Notes under the pieces: generated by a model
Told to the model about the DNA's origin: nothing
The model's database searches: none
The model's input: the letters and a program-made list of their open reading frames with translations, nothing else
Translations under genes and position numbers: made by a program
Source of the DNA: Clostridia bacterium
GTDB taxonomy: Bacteria > Bacillota > Clostridia > Peptostreptococcales > JAAYPU01
Length of the DNA: 64,000 nt
Direction of reading: 5' to 3'
Assembly (NCBI GenBank): GCA_016278615.1
Contig: JADQBM010000041.1
Span: forward strand, 6,630-70,629
Part shown: piece by piece, positions 24,053-33,617 of the stretch
Position numbering within the stretch: the stretch's first letter is position 1
How the letters are laid out: the number at the start of each line of letters is the position of its first letter

Positions 24053-24065
24053 AGTAATCAGTTAT

Positions 24066-25295
24066 TTAGAGCGATGTACTGGGATATTTTCCATCATGAA
24101 CAATTTCTGCATAGCGCTGGGGATCTGTGTCACCTTCTGTACTGAAGCAAAGAATGATAGAATGTTCATCTATTTTTAGTTTTTCCTTCACATCTTTTAG
24201 TTCTTCTCGTTCTAATAACAAAGTCAATAAGCCCAAGCCAACGGCACCTGATTCTCCGGATATGATTTTTTCATCTTTTCCTATGGGATTTCCTAATATC
24301 CTCATGCCTCTTGCCGTTACATAGTCTGGACAAGAGACATATCCCTTAGCAAAATCTCTTAAGATTTCCCAAGTCATTGGGTTTGGTTCTCCACACGCTA
24401 AACCTGCCATGATGGTATTTAATTCTCCAGTAACAAAATGTGCTTTTCCATCGTCTGCTAAGGCGGATTTGTAAATACAAGCTGCATCTTCGGGTTCCAC
24501 AATAACGGCTATGGGGCATTCATCCTTAAAAACATTTGCATAGTAACCCAAGATACTGCCGGCGGAAGCCCCCACTCCTGCTTGTAAAAAAACATGTGTA
24601 GGTCTCTTAACCCCATCCAGATGCATTTGTTCCAAAGCTTCATCTGCCATGGTTGCATAGCCCTGAGTAATCCATAAAGGAATATCTTCATAGCCTTCCC
24701 ATGAGGTATCTTGAATCACCTGCCAGCCATTCTTTTCTGCTTTTTCTTTGACAAGTCGAACAGATTCATCGTAATTTAAATTCGTAATAAATGCTTGAGC
24801 GCCCACCTCTTGAATGGCTTTAAGCCTGGTTAAAGAAGACCCTTTTGGCATATATACAACAGATTTACAGCCCAATTTACTGGCTGCCCATGCAACACCT
24901 TTTCCGTGATTTCCATCTGTTGCAGTTGCAAATACCATGTCTTTTATTTTTTCTTTTACTTCAGGCGTATTGAAATAATCAAAACTTGCAAGTTTAACAT
25001 CAATATTTAATTTTTTACATAAGAATCTTGCAATTGCATAGGTTCCACCTAAGGCTTTAAATGCATTTAGCCCGAATCTATAGGATTCATCTTTAACATA
25101 TATTTTATGAACCCCTAGCTTCTTTGCAAGAGTATTAAGTGAGACTAATGGGGTGACCTTATATTCGTCCATGGATAAATGAAAGTTCTTTACACATTTC
25201 ACTTCTTTGTCACTCAAGAAGTCGGGGTAAGTGGGATTAGTTATTTCTTCTTTCAAAATAAAGCTTATTTCATGTTTGTTTATAACACTTTTCAT
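24066..25295 (-). CDS. dpaL: Diaminopropionate ammonia-lyase
   Basis: About 409 aa, PLP fold-type II. The PLP lysine lies in YRFGLNAFKALGGTYA (Lys near 80). TATDGNHGKGVAW and GVGASAGSILGYY form the phosphate-binding region. The sequence and length match DpaL/YgeX, which converts 2,3-diaminopropionate (either enantiomer) to pyruvate and two ammonia, feeding amino-acid catabolism. The start is the ATG at 25295, 7 bases after AAGGAGG; the GTG before it is too close. It is divergent from the SorC-type regulator. Confidence 0.92.
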   Translation of the reverse strand: MKSVINKHEISFILKEEITNPTYPDFLSDKEVKCVKNFHLSMDEYKVTPLVSLNTLAKKLGVHKIYVKDESYRFGLNAFKALGGTYAIARFLCKKLNIDVKLASFDYFNTPEVKEKIKDMVFATATDGNHGKGVAWAASKLGCKSVVYMPKGSSLTRLKAIQEVGAQAFITNLNYDESVRLVKEKAEKNGWQVIQDTSWEGYEDIPLWITQGYATMADEALEQMHLDGVKRPTHVFLQAGVGASAGSILGYYANVFKDECPIAVIVEPEDAACIYKSALADDGKAHFVTGELNTIMAGLACGEPNPMTWEILRDFAKGYVSCPDYVTARGMRILGNPIGKDEKIISGESGAVGLGLLTLLLEREELKDVKEKLKIDEHSIILCFSTEGDTDPQRYAEIVHDGKYPSTSL

Positions 25296-25566
25296 CACGA
25301 CACCTCCTTGTGTTTATTATCTATTTATTATTTTATCATAAAAATTCCAGTGAATTGGTCAGACCATAAAGTATTTTTTATAACTTCTCAATGAAAAAGC
25401 ACCTTTGACAAATGCACTGAGCAAATCCAGGAACTGTCCTTCATAGTTTTGAAATTAATTTCATCTACCAAATCGTTTACAGAAAAACAATTTTATGATA
25501 TTATCAAATTGAACATAATTTCAAACAATGAACAAAAGTCCAAATTTATTTTGTAGCGAGGTAATC

Positions 25567-26505
25567 ATGAGTATTACGGATAATACAAGGATAATTGTTA
25601 AAGTCTGCAAGCTTTATTATGAAGAGAATCGGAGCCAGAAAGAAATATCTGGAATATTAGGTATTTCAAGGCCACAAATTAGCAGAATCTTGTCTTATGC
25701 CAAGAGCAATGACATTGTTTCAGTTAAGATAAATAACCCGTTTGCTTTAGAAACCCAGTTAGAAAAAGCAATGCTGAATAAATATCCTTTAAAGGATGCG
25801 GTGATTGTCAATACAAATGGATTAACTGAGCAAAACGCCCTAGAAGAATTAGGGAAGCAAGCAAGCAATCAATTGGACGCCTATATTCCAGATGGCAGTC
25901 TTGTTGGTGTTATGAGTGGAAAAACCATAAGTGCAGCGGCAAAATCTTTAAAATTGATGGAACGAAAAGAGATAGAGTTTATTCCGTTAATAGGAGGAAT
26001 TGGCTCAGATGGCGCCGAATGGTATGCCAATGTCATTGCACAAAATTTTGCAGAAAGAGCCGGTGGGAAATACTATTTACTTAATGCACCGATCATTGTT
26101 AAGTCAAAAAATGCAAAGGAAATTTTGATGCGAGAACCACATATTGGAGATATTATAGAAAAAGCAAAAAAATGTGATGTGGCCATTGTGGGAATAGGTG
26201 AAATAAGTAAAAACTCCACAACTGTTCAAGCAGGAGGTATTTCAATGGAGGACATACAACATTTGAAGGAATCAGATGTGGTGGCTTCTATTTGCAGCTC
26301 ATATGTGGATAAAATGGGAAAAATTGTAGAAAGTGATATTACAGAACGCTCAATAGGTGTTAAGCTCGAAGAGTTGAATCAATGCAAAACAATTATTGCC
26401 ATGGCAATGGGAAAAGGCAAAATAGAAGCAATTAAATCGGTACTAATAGGCGGGTTCATAGACGTTTTCATAACGAATATTGAAACTGCTAATGAAATAA
26501 TTTAA
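25567..26505 (+). CDS. SorC/DeoR-type sugar-responsive regulator
   Basis: 312 aa from the ATG at 25567 (GAGGTA upstream, and the HTH begins at once). The N-terminal HTH is QKEISGILGISRPQISRILSYAK (about 22-44). A SorC-type effector domain of the phosphosugar-isomerase fold (about 60-310) holds GVMSGKTISAAAKSL and PLIGGIGS. It very likely controls the downstream transporter-kinase operon in response to a phosphorylated sugar. Confidence 0.88.
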   Translation: MSITDNTRIIVKVCKLYYEENRSQKEISGILGISRPQISRILSYAKSNDIVSVKINNPFALETQLEKAMLNKYPLKDAVIVNTNGLTEQNALEELGKQASNQLDAYIPDGSLVGVMSGKTISAAAKSLKLMERKEIEFIPLIGGIGSDGAEWYANVIAQNFAERAGGKYYLLNAPIIVKSKNAKEILMREPHIGDIIEKAKKCDVAIVGIGEISKNSTTVQAGGISMEDIQHLKESDVVASICSSYVDKMGKIVESDITERSIGVKLEELNQCKTIIAMAMGKGKIEAIKSVLIGGFIDVFITNIETANEII

Positions 26506-26530
26506 AAAACTATGAGGGGGATTTAAAAAC

Positions 26531-27466
26531 ATGAAAAAAACATTATTCGTATTATTGCTTTCGATGGTTATGATTCTTTCCTTTACAGCTTGTGGTTCAG
26601 ACCAGGTTGAAGGAGATTCAGAAGCTGAAGATTCAAAACAAGTATCTATTCTAACACCTTATTTATCTTCAGTAACTACCAATGAAATGGTTGAAACCAT
26701 GAAGGGTGGTATGGAAGAAAAAGGCTGGGTTGTAAATGTTGTGGACACAAAAGGTGATTTTGCCCAATTAGCCAGCCGTATGGAAGACGTTGTTTCTTCA
26801 CAAGCGGATGCCATCGTATTGGTTAGTACAGATCCAAATCAGGTAAAAACACAAATTGAAAAAGCAGCTGAAGCAAATATTCCGGTATTTGGATGTGATA
26901 GTGGATTCATTGATGGCATGACAGTCAATGCAACTAGTGATAACGCTGCAATGTCAGAAATGATAACACAGTACTTATTTGATGCCATGGGAGGAAAAGG
27001 CAAGCTTGTTGTTCTTTCGCATCGTCCTCATCCTGGTGTCCTTTTGAGAACAGAAACTCTGGATGCCATGTTAAAGGAATATCCGGAAATCCAGGTTGTT
27101 ACAGAGCAGCATGTGGAGGTCCCTGGACCCATTGAAAATTCCAGAAAAGTTATGGAAAGCTTAATTTTAGCAAATAGCGAACCAGGTTCCATTACCGCTG
27201 TATGGTGTGGATGGGATGAACCAGCCATTGGGGTATCTCAAGCCCTTGCGGATGCAGGTAGAAACGAAGTTCTTGTTACAGGCATAGATGGTAACAGTCA
27301 AGCGGTCGAAATGATTCAGTCAGATTCAACATTAAAAGCTACCGTTGCACAGAATTTCACTGGCATGGCAGAGATTGTAATAACAGAAATTGAAAAGAGT
27401 TTTAATGGAGAAGAAATTGAAACAGGTAATCAATATGCACCTGCAAACTTAATTACCAAAGAGTAA
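26531..27466 (+). CDS. Ribose-type ABC transporter substrate-binding lipoprotein
   Basis: 311 aa. The signal peptide ends in SFTAC (lipobox). The periplasmic-binding fold has the type I pattern (VSILTPYLSSVTTNEMVETMKGG, then DAIVLVSTDPNQVKTQIEKA, AANIPVFGCDSG-like and VTGIDGNSQAVEMI). It delivers a monosaccharide or related ligand to the ABC complex encoded downstream. AGGGGG precedes the ATG; 26 bases separate it from the regulator. Confidence 0.9.
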   Translation: MKKTLFVLLLSMVMILSFTACGSDQVEGDSEAEDSKQVSILTPYLSSVTTNEMVETMKGGMEEKGWVVNVVDTKGDFAQLASRMEDVVSSQADAIVLVSTDPNQVKTQIEKAAEANIPVFGCDSGFIDGMTVNATSDNAAMSEMITQYLFDAMGGKGKLVVLSHRPHPGVLLRTETLDAMLKEYPEIQVVTEQHVEVPGPIENSRKVMESLILANSEPGSITAVWCGWDEPAIGVSQALADAGRNEVLVTGIDGNSQAVEMIQSDSTLKATVAQNFTGMAEIVITEIEKSFNGEEIETGNQYAPANLITKE

Positions 27467-27498
27467 CACCAAAGCCTTTCTACAAGGAGTGATATTAA

Positions 27499-29007
27499 AT
27501 GCTATTGAAAACCCAAGGTTTGTGTAAGCAATTTGGCAATATGTATGCATTAAAAGATATTGCTATGGACATTGCGACTGGGGAAATTCATGGACTTGTA
27601 GGAGAGAACGGTGCGGGAAAATCCACACTCATAAAGATTTTAACAGGTGTTTATACTCTGGACAGTGGTGAGATTTACTGGGAAGGCCAAAAAGCTTTCA
27701 TCAGTAATCCAAAACAGAGCAGAAATTTAGGCATTAATGTTATTCATCAGGATAGACATTTGATTCCTTCTTTTAATGGAGTAGAGAATATTTATCTTGG
27801 ATTAGAGTATGAAATCAATAGTGGTGTGGCCATTAATTGGGATAAAATGAAGGAAAAAGTGAATAATGTTATGGAGGAACTGGGTATTTCAGTTCCTCTA
27901 AATATACCTGCATCTTCATTAACCCCACCCCAACGAACTCTTCTTGAAATTATAAGGGCAATGATGACACAATGTAAGCTTCTAATATTAGATGAGCCTA
28001 CAGCGTCCCTTACAGATAAAGAAACAGAAATACTGTTTAAAACAATATTAAGACTTCAGGAAAAAGGCACATCTATTTTATATGTGACCCATCGAATGGA
28101 TGAAATATTTAGATTGACCAATAGAATCACTGTGTTTAAAAATGGTCAGAATGTAGGGACAGTCCTTACTAGTGAAACAGATAAAGAAAGAATCATCTCA
28201 ATGATGACAGACAATTGGAAAAGAGAAGGGGTAAAAGCCAATAAAAAAGTTTTGGGAGAAGTCATGCTTTCCGTAAAAGACATGGCATCCAAGGATCGGT
28301 CTGTTTTGGAGGCTTCCTTTGAGGTAAAGGCTGGAGAAATTCTTGGCATATTTGGGCTTGGAGGAAGTGGTCGAACAGAGATGTTGGAATGTATCTATGG
28401 CTATCGACCAACGATAAAAGGTGTTGTAAAACTTCATGGGACAGAGCTGGTATCCAGGAGTCCTTGGAATTCAATAAAAGAGGGAATGGTTCTTATTTGT
28501 GAAGATCGAAGAGGTATGGCACTGGTTGGCAGTCTTTCTGTGAAGCAAAATGTTGTGCTGTCCACCATAAACAACTACTCGAGAATGGGAATCGTCGATG
28601 AATCAAAGGAGATACAAGATACAAAAGATAAAATTACGGCACTATCCATTAAAACAACTGGTTATAATCAGCAAGTTCTTCAACTATCAGGTGGGAATCA
28701 ACAGAAAGTGGTTTTTGCAAAGGCCTTAATGTCGAATCCTAAAGTAATCCTATGTGATGAACCTACCCAAGCCGTTGATGTTAAGACCAGAGCGGAAATT
28801 CATAAGCTCTTACAAGAAAAGGCTGACGAAGGCAACGCTGTGGTATTTGTGTCATCAGACTTGAAAGAAGTATTAGAAATTGCAGATTCTGTACAGGTAA
28901 TGGCTGCTGGACGTACCAAAGAATGTTTTGAGAACATAGATCTAACCGCAGAACAAATCCTCAAATGCTGTTATGCAGGAGAATTAGACAGAGAGGTGAA
29001 GGATTAA
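27499..29007 (+). CDS. Sugar ABC transporter ATP-binding protein (RbsA-like)
   Basis: 502 aa with two ABC domains. The first has Walker A GENGAGKST, Walker B LLILDEPTASLTD and a signature region reading SSLTPPQRTLLEIIRA (degenerate LSGGQ). The second has the unusual P-loop GLGGSGRTE and a good signature LSGGNQQKV. This asymmetry is typical of RbsA/MglA ATPases. It is cytoplasmic, powering sugar uptake. The stop TAA overlaps the ATG of the permease (TAATG). Confidence 0.93.
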   Translation: MLLKTQGLCKQFGNMYALKDIAMDIATGEIHGLVGENGAGKSTLIKILTGVYTLDSGEIYWEGQKAFISNPKQSRNLGINVIHQDRHLIPSFNGVENIYLGLEYEINSGVAINWDKMKEKVNNVMEELGISVPLNIPASSLTPPQRTLLEIIRAMMTQCKLLILDEPTASLTDKETEILFKTILRLQEKGTSILYVTHRMDEIFRLTNRITVFKNGQNVGTVLTSETDKERIISMMTDNWKREGVKANKKVLGEVMLSVKDMASKDRSVLEASFEVKAGEILGIFGLGGSGRTEMLECIYGYRPTIKGVVKLHGTELVSRSPWNSIKEGMVLICEDRRGMALVGSLSVKQNVVLSTINNYSRMGIVDESKEIQDTKDKITALSIKTTGYNQQVLQLSGGNQQKVVFAKALMSNPKVILCDEPTQAVDVKTRAEIHKLLQEKADEGNAVVFVSSDLKEVLEIADSVQVMAAGRTKECFENIDLTAEQILKCCYAGELDREVKD

Positions 29008-29951
29008 TGGGAAGAATAAAATATATCGGTATTTTAAAAGCTTATGGAACGGTATTAGCCGGTATTGTCATTATAATTATTTTTAGTTTATTAAGACCCG
29101 ATTCATTTGCAACCATGTCAAATTTCATCAACATCACACGTCAAATATCATTATTGGTGGTGATATCTTTAGGGGCTACTTTGGTCATGTCCATAGAAGA
29201 ATTTGATCTTTCTATTGGCGCAATGGCAAGCTTAGGAGGCGTTTTAGCAGCTACATTTGCTGTATATGGATTGCCTATTTGGCTATGCTTTATTTTGCCA
29301 GTGATAATATGCCTCATGATTGGTTTTTTAAACGGTTATATTGTAACAAAGTTTAAAGTCTTATCTTTTATTACCACATTAGCAATGGGAACGATTATTG
29401 GAGGATTTACTTTTTGGTTTACAGGCGGTGCAACTGTATTTGAAAAAATACCTGAGAGCTTTAGATATGTTGGCTCAAAGATAATCATGAGCATACCATT
29501 GCTATCCGTCATCATGATCATATTTACAGTAACATTTTGGTTTGTTATGAGACACACGGTCTTTGGAAGAAAGCTATATGCCATCGGTGGAAATGAATCC
29601 GCTTCTGAAGTTTCCGGGATTAACGTAAAGCTAAATAAAAATGTGGCCTTTGCAATTTGTGGGGCTATGGCAGCAATGGCGGGAGTACTCATGGCGTCAA
29701 GATTAGGCTCTGCTCATCCAACGGGTGGGGACGGGTTTTTTCTACAGGCCTATGCAGCAGTATTCTTAGGAAGAACTGTATTTATGGAAGGGGTACCCAA
29801 TATCTTAGGGACTTTTTTTGGAGCAGCAATCCTGGGCGTACTGGCTAACGGGTTAACTATTTTGCAAGTACCTACCTTTATGCAGGATGTTCTAACAGGC
29901 GCCATAATAATAATAGCAGTCATTGTACAGAAGTTAGGGGATTCAAAATGA
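29007..29951 (+). CDS. Sugar ABC transporter permease (RbsC-like)
   Basis: 314 aa from the ATG at 29007, which overlaps the ATPase stop and follows GAGGTGAAGG. About eight to nine TM helices, with FDLSIGAMASLGGVLAATF near 75 and GRKLYAIGGNESASEVSGIN near 195, the family's conserved cytoplasmic loop. It forms the channel of the importer. Its stop overlaps the next start by ATGA. Confidence 0.93.
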   Translation: MGRIKYIGILKAYGTVLAGIVIIIIFSLLRPDSFATMSNFINITRQISLLVVISLGATLVMSIEEFDLSIGAMASLGGVLAATFAVYGLPIWLCFILPVIICLMIGFLNGYIVTKFKVLSFITTLAMGTIIGGFTFWFTGGATVFEKIPESFRYVGSKIIMSIPLLSVIMIIFTVTFWFVMRHTVFGRKLYAIGGNESASEVSGINVKLNKNVAFAICGAMAAMAGVLMASRLGSAHPTGGDGFFLQAYAAVFLGRTVFMEGVPNILGTFFGAAILGVLANGLTILQVPTFMQDVLTGAIIIIAVIVQKLGDSK

Positions 29952-30703
29952 ATGACATAAAATGTGTTAAAAATAGTGAAAAAACAGGAGAACTTATAGG
30001 CTTTTTTGTAGCAGGATATCCCGATACAGAAAGCTTTTTAGATATCATTTCAGAAAGTGGAAAATGTGGGATTGATATTTTTGAGATTGGCTTTCCCAGT
30101 TTCAATCCCTATGCAGACGGTGAAGTCATTAAAAATGCGCATGCTGCAGTAAATGCTGGCGTAAGTAAGGATATAGAGTATTGGCGTAGGATAAGAAAAG
30201 CAACAAATAAACCCATATGGGTTATGGCCTATAAAAAGGACTTTATTGAACCCCAAATATATAAGGATTTCGCCAAAGAAGGTTTGATCGATGCGCTGAT
30301 CACTCCCGATTGCACACAGGAAGAAAGAAAACGAATAAGTGAAGAGCTTTGCCATTTTGGGATCCGTGTACTGGGTTTTGTGAACCCTGATATGAAGATA
30401 GAAGAATGGAAGGATTGCTTTGAGAATTTCAAGTATGTCTATACACAGCTTTATTCAGGACCCACTGGAATGTACGTAGATTCCCCACAATATCAAGAGC
30501 TACTGGAATTTTTATTAAACTATAAAGAGGTACAATCATTTGCAGGGTTTGGAATTAAGACACCTGAAATGGCACAAACATTAATAGAAAAAGGATTTGC
30601 CGGTGTCATAATAGGTACCGCCATGGTTGAAAGACTTAATAGTTCCAGCGAAGAACTTTATAAATTTATTACTGAAATGAAAAGAGTTATTAAGGGTGGG
30701 TGA
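29948..30703 (+). CDS. TrpA-fold (tryptophan synthase alpha-like) enzyme in a sugar operon
   Basis: 251-aa TIM-barrel protein. GFFVAGYPDTESFLDII and FEIGFPSFNPYADGEVIKNA match the TrpA core, and the catalytic Glu and Asp equivalents are kept (Glu46, Asp57). The phosphate-binding end FAGFGIKTPEMAQ and GVIIGTAMVERL is also TrpA-like. No trpB or other trp genes are nearby. Translational coupling to an ABC permease and a kinase suggests a retro-aldol step on a phosphorylated sugar. The substrate is unknown; a true tryptophan role is unlikely. Confidence 0.8.
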   Translation: MNDIKCVKNSEKTGELIGFFVAGYPDTESFLDIISESGKCGIDIFEIGFPSFNPYADGEVIKNAHAAVNAGVSKDIEYWRRIRKATNKPIWVMAYKKDFIEPQIYKDFAKEGLIDALITPDCTQEERKRISEELCHFGIRVLGFVNPDMKIEEWKDCFENFKYVYTQLYSGPTGMYVDSPQYQELLEFLLNYKEVQSFAGFGIKTPEMAQTLIEKGFAGVIIGTAMVERLNSSSEELYKFITEMKRVIKGG

Positions 30704-30707
30704 AAAC

Positions 30708-32186
30708 ATGAAATATGTAGCTACTTTTGACATTGGAACAACAGCAGTTAAAGGCGTTTTAGTATCGACTGAAAAGAAAGCAGTCTTTTCTCTTAGTGTC
30801 CCCATTGAAACGATCATGGATCAAGATGTTAAAGAGCAGTGTCCTATTGACTGGTATCATGCATTTTGTAGCATTTCAAAGGAGTTTTTATCCAATGGGG
30901 TTCAAGCTCAAGATATAATAGGGATCATCATGAGTGGTCAAATGCAGGACCTTATTACGGTGGATAAGAGTGGCAAGCCAATAATGAATGCCATTCTTTA
31001 TTCTGATGGCAGAGCACATGAAGAGGCAGATGACATTATAAGTCAGATTGGTTTGGAAACCATTGTAGATAGTACCGGAAATTTCTTTGAGGGCTCTATG
31101 CCTTTTGCAAAATTATTATGGTTAAAAAGAAATCATCCAGATAAATATAGTCAAATATATAAAATTCTCATTAGTTCAAAGGATTATTGTGTTTCAAGAT
31201 TGACAAATCAATATGTGACAGATGCAACATCTGCTTCAACAGCAGGATTAATGGATATTAAGAGCAAGGCGTGGAACGTAAATTGGATGAAACCCCTTCA
31301 GTTAGATGCTAATCAACTTCCGGATATTAAATATGCTCAGGATCTGGCAGGAACTGTTACAAAGGAAGCTTCTTTAGAAAGTGGTTATGCAGAGGGGACC
31401 CTTGTATATACAGGTGCTGGAGATGCAGGGGCTACTACACTTGCAAGTGGCATTTCAAAAGAAGGCGAGTATAATATTAATATAGGAACTTCAGGATGGA
31501 TTGCATGCATGAGTAACCAGGCACTGAATCGTAGAGGCGTATTCAATTTGGCTGCAATGCCTAAAGATAAATACATTAATGTGGTTCCTTTTTTAAATGC
31601 AGGAGGCGTTCACAAATGGATTAGTAAAACCCTAACCCCAGTAAATGAACAGGATAATAAATATGAGTACATAGGTAAACTTCTAAATGAAAGCCAATGT
31701 GGGAGTCATGATCTTTTATTTCTACCCTATCTCTTAGGAGAACGGTTTCCTGTTATGGATGTGGATGTCAGGGGTTGCTACATAGGAGTTTCTGCTAAAA
31801 CAACAAAAAATGATTTAGCAAGAGCTGCCTTAGAAGGCGTTGCGTTTTCCATAAAACAAGGATTAGAAACCATGATAAAAGAAGCGATTCGAGTGACCTT
31901 AATTGGTGGCGGGGCACAAGTGACACTTTGGTGTCAAACTTTGTCAGATGTATTGGGACAGAAGATTTATGTATCCGCAGATGCCGAATATATGCCAGCC
32001 ATATCCATTGCAGCTTCAGTATTTATATCACAAGGTTTGGAAAAAAGCTATGAGGACTTTATTTCAAAGTTAATAGAAAATAATGACTTCATCTCTTACG
32101 AGCCTATTATTAATAATGTGGAAATTCTAAAAAAACAATATGATAAATATATTGGCATATACCCACAAGTTAAAAGTTTGTTTTAG
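30708..32186 (+). CDS. FGGY-family carbohydrate kinase (xylulokinase-like)
   Basis: 492 aa from the ATG at 30708 (GGGTGGG before it). The N-terminal phosphate motif is FDIGTTAVKGVLVS. GIIMSGQMQDLITVD and ILYSDGRAHEEAD follow. The second domain has GAGDAGATTLASG, INIGTSGW and ALEGVAFSIKQGLE, and the ATP site VTLIGGGAQVTLWCQ. It phosphorylates a sugar or polyol, probably the ligand imported by the adjacent ABC system. It is the last gene of the operon. Confidence 0.9.
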   Translation: MKYVATFDIGTTAVKGVLVSTEKKAVFSLSVPIETIMDQDVKEQCPIDWYHAFCSISKEFLSNGVQAQDIIGIIMSGQMQDLITVDKSGKPIMNAILYSDGRAHEEADDIISQIGLETIVDSTGNFFEGSMPFAKLLWLKRNHPDKYSQIYKILISSKDYCVSRLTNQYVTDATSASTAGLMDIKSKAWNVNWMKPLQLDANQLPDIKYAQDLAGTVTKEASLESGYAEGTLVYTGAGDAGATTLASGISKEGEYNINIGTSGWIACMSNQALNRRGVFNLAAMPKDKYINVVPFLNAGGVHKWISKTLTPVNEQDNKYEYIGKLLNESQCGSHDLLFLPYLLGERFPVMDVDVRGCYIGVSAKTTKNDLARAALEGVAFSIKQGLETMIKEAIRVTLIGGGAQVTLWCQTLSDVLGQKIYVSADAEYMPAISIAASVFISQGLEKSYEDFISKLIENNDFISYEPIINNVEILKKQYDKYIGIYPQVKSLF

Positions 32187-32335
32187 CAATCTCTCAATTA
32201 GGCAGGAAGAAATTACATTCCACATTAATCGCTATTTGCTAACAATACATAAGGAATACATGTTAGAATTGTTTCAAAGATAGTTCTGACAATTCAGATA
32301 TCTAAAGTGTAGTGTATGTGAAGGGTGTAATCATA

Positions 32336-33439
32336 ATGAAATGGAAGACATATTTTAAATATGCACTAATCATACTTCTCCCAGTAGGATTCTTGCTGAA
32401 TTATATTTCATCTTTAAACAGAGAAATGACACAGCAAGTCTACTCTAATTTTTTCTATAAAGGAATCTATAAATCCATAAGTAGCATTATAGGTTATATT
32501 CCTGTATCAGTGGCGGAGATTTTATTGATACTTGTTGTGTTGGTTTTTGCTTATCATATAGTAAAAACATCTGTGAAATTCGTGAAAAGCAAATCTTTAA
32601 GAATTTCAATTGTGAAAACTGCTTTCATCGATATATTTGCATTAGCAGGTGTGACTTATTTTGCTTTTGTTATAATGTGGGGTATGAATTATAATCGTCC
32701 CCCCATATCGGAGTTGTTTGAGCTGGAAATAATACCTGCTTCTATAGAAGAATTAACCCAGCTCAGTTCAAGCCTAATTGACGAGATGAATGAGTTGCGA
32801 AATCTGGTACAAGAAGATGAAAGTGGCGTTATGTATCCGAAAAATGGATATAAAGGGGCTATTGAACGCGCTGTATATGGATTTGAAGCGGCTGAAAAAG
32901 TATATCCTCAGATGGGTACAATGTATGGAAAACCAAAACCAATACTTCTGTCCAAATGGATGTCGCATACTGGCATATGGGGAATATATGCACCTTTTAC
33001 TTTTGAAGCCAATATAAATACAAATATTCCAGCCCCTTTATTGACCGCAACTATTAGCCATGAAATGGCGCATGGGTTGGGCTTTGCTAGGGAAGAAGAA
33101 GCAAATTACATCGCATATCTCACATCCAAAATGCATCCAGATATTGACTTTAACTATTCTGGAATGCTTTTCGCCTTTATTCATTCCATGAATGAGTTGT
33201 ATCTTTATGATTCTGATACTTATAACACATTGATTCTAAAATTAAATGATGGCGTCATCAGAGACATGCAAGCAATCAGGAGTTTCAATCAATCCTATGA
33301 TGGGAATGTAAAGCAAGCATTTTCTGATTCTAATGATATGTATTTAAAGGCAAACCGACAAAAAGAAGGAGAAAGAAGCTATAGAAGAGTAGTGGATCTT
33401 CTGATAGCTGAGTACAGAAAACAAAGTACTGACAGGTGA
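32336..33439 (+). CDS. DUF3810-type membrane protein with HExxH motif
   Basis: About 367 aa. There are three TM helices in the first 120 residues and a large extracytoplasmic domain with ATISHEMAHGLGFAREEEAN (HEMAH, then a downstream Glu), a likely zinc metalloprotease site near 245. YIAYLTSKMHP follows. Family proteins have no assigned substrate. I chose the ATG at 32336; AAGGGTG lies upstream. It is followed directly by a tandem repeat. Confidence 0.8.
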   Translation: MKWKTYFKYALIILLPVGFLLNYISSLNREMTQQVYSNFFYKGIYKSISSIIGYIPVSVAEILLILVVLVFAYHIVKTSVKFVKSKSLRISIVKTAFIDIFALAGVTYFAFVIMWGMNYNRPPISELFELEIIPASIEELTQLSSSLIDEMNELRNLVQEDESGVMYPKNGYKGAIERAVYGFEAAEKVYPQMGTMYGKPKPILLSKWMSHTGIWGIYAPFTFEANINTNIPAPLLTATISHEMAHGLGFAREEEANYIAYLTSKMHPDIDFNYSGMLFAFIHSMNELYLYDSDTYNTLILKLNDGVIRDMQAIRSFNQSYDGNVKQAFSDSNDMYLKANRQKEGERSYRRVVDLLIAEYRKQSTDR

Positions 33440-33573
33440 ATGTAGGGACAACCCTTGCGGTTGTCCTTAAAACATGTAGGGACGACCCTTGCGGTTGTCC
33501 TTAAAACATGTAGGGACGACCCTTGCGGTTGTCCTTAAAACATGTAGGGATGACCCTTGCGGTTGTCCTTAAA
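33440..33573. repeat. Four tandem 34-bp repeats with internal hairpin
   Basis: Units start at 33440, 33474, 33508 and 33542, each ATGTAGGGAC(A/G)ACCC followed by TTGCGGTTGTCCTTAAAAC. Each contains a GACAACC/GGTTGTC stem; in the variant copies a G-T pair keeps the stem in RNA. They share GTAGGG with solitary elements at 37266, 37329 and 63376. They are intergenic between convergent genes and may act as a terminator array. Confidence 0.9.
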
Positions 33574-33617
33574 GAAAGCAAATGAAGGATTATGCATTAA
33601 AATCCTTCATTTCATAT

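Noticed and set aside
28146-28474. Minus-strand ORFs inside the ABC ATPase gene
   Set aside because: They are shadow frames of a strongly supported gene.
29948-30703. Tryptophan synthase alpha subunit of tryptophan biosynthesis
   Set aside because: No trp genes are nearby, and it is translationally coupled to a sugar ABC permease.
33440-33573. CRISPR or Cas-less repeat array
   Set aside because: The 34-bp units are contiguous and carry their own hairpin; there are no spacers.
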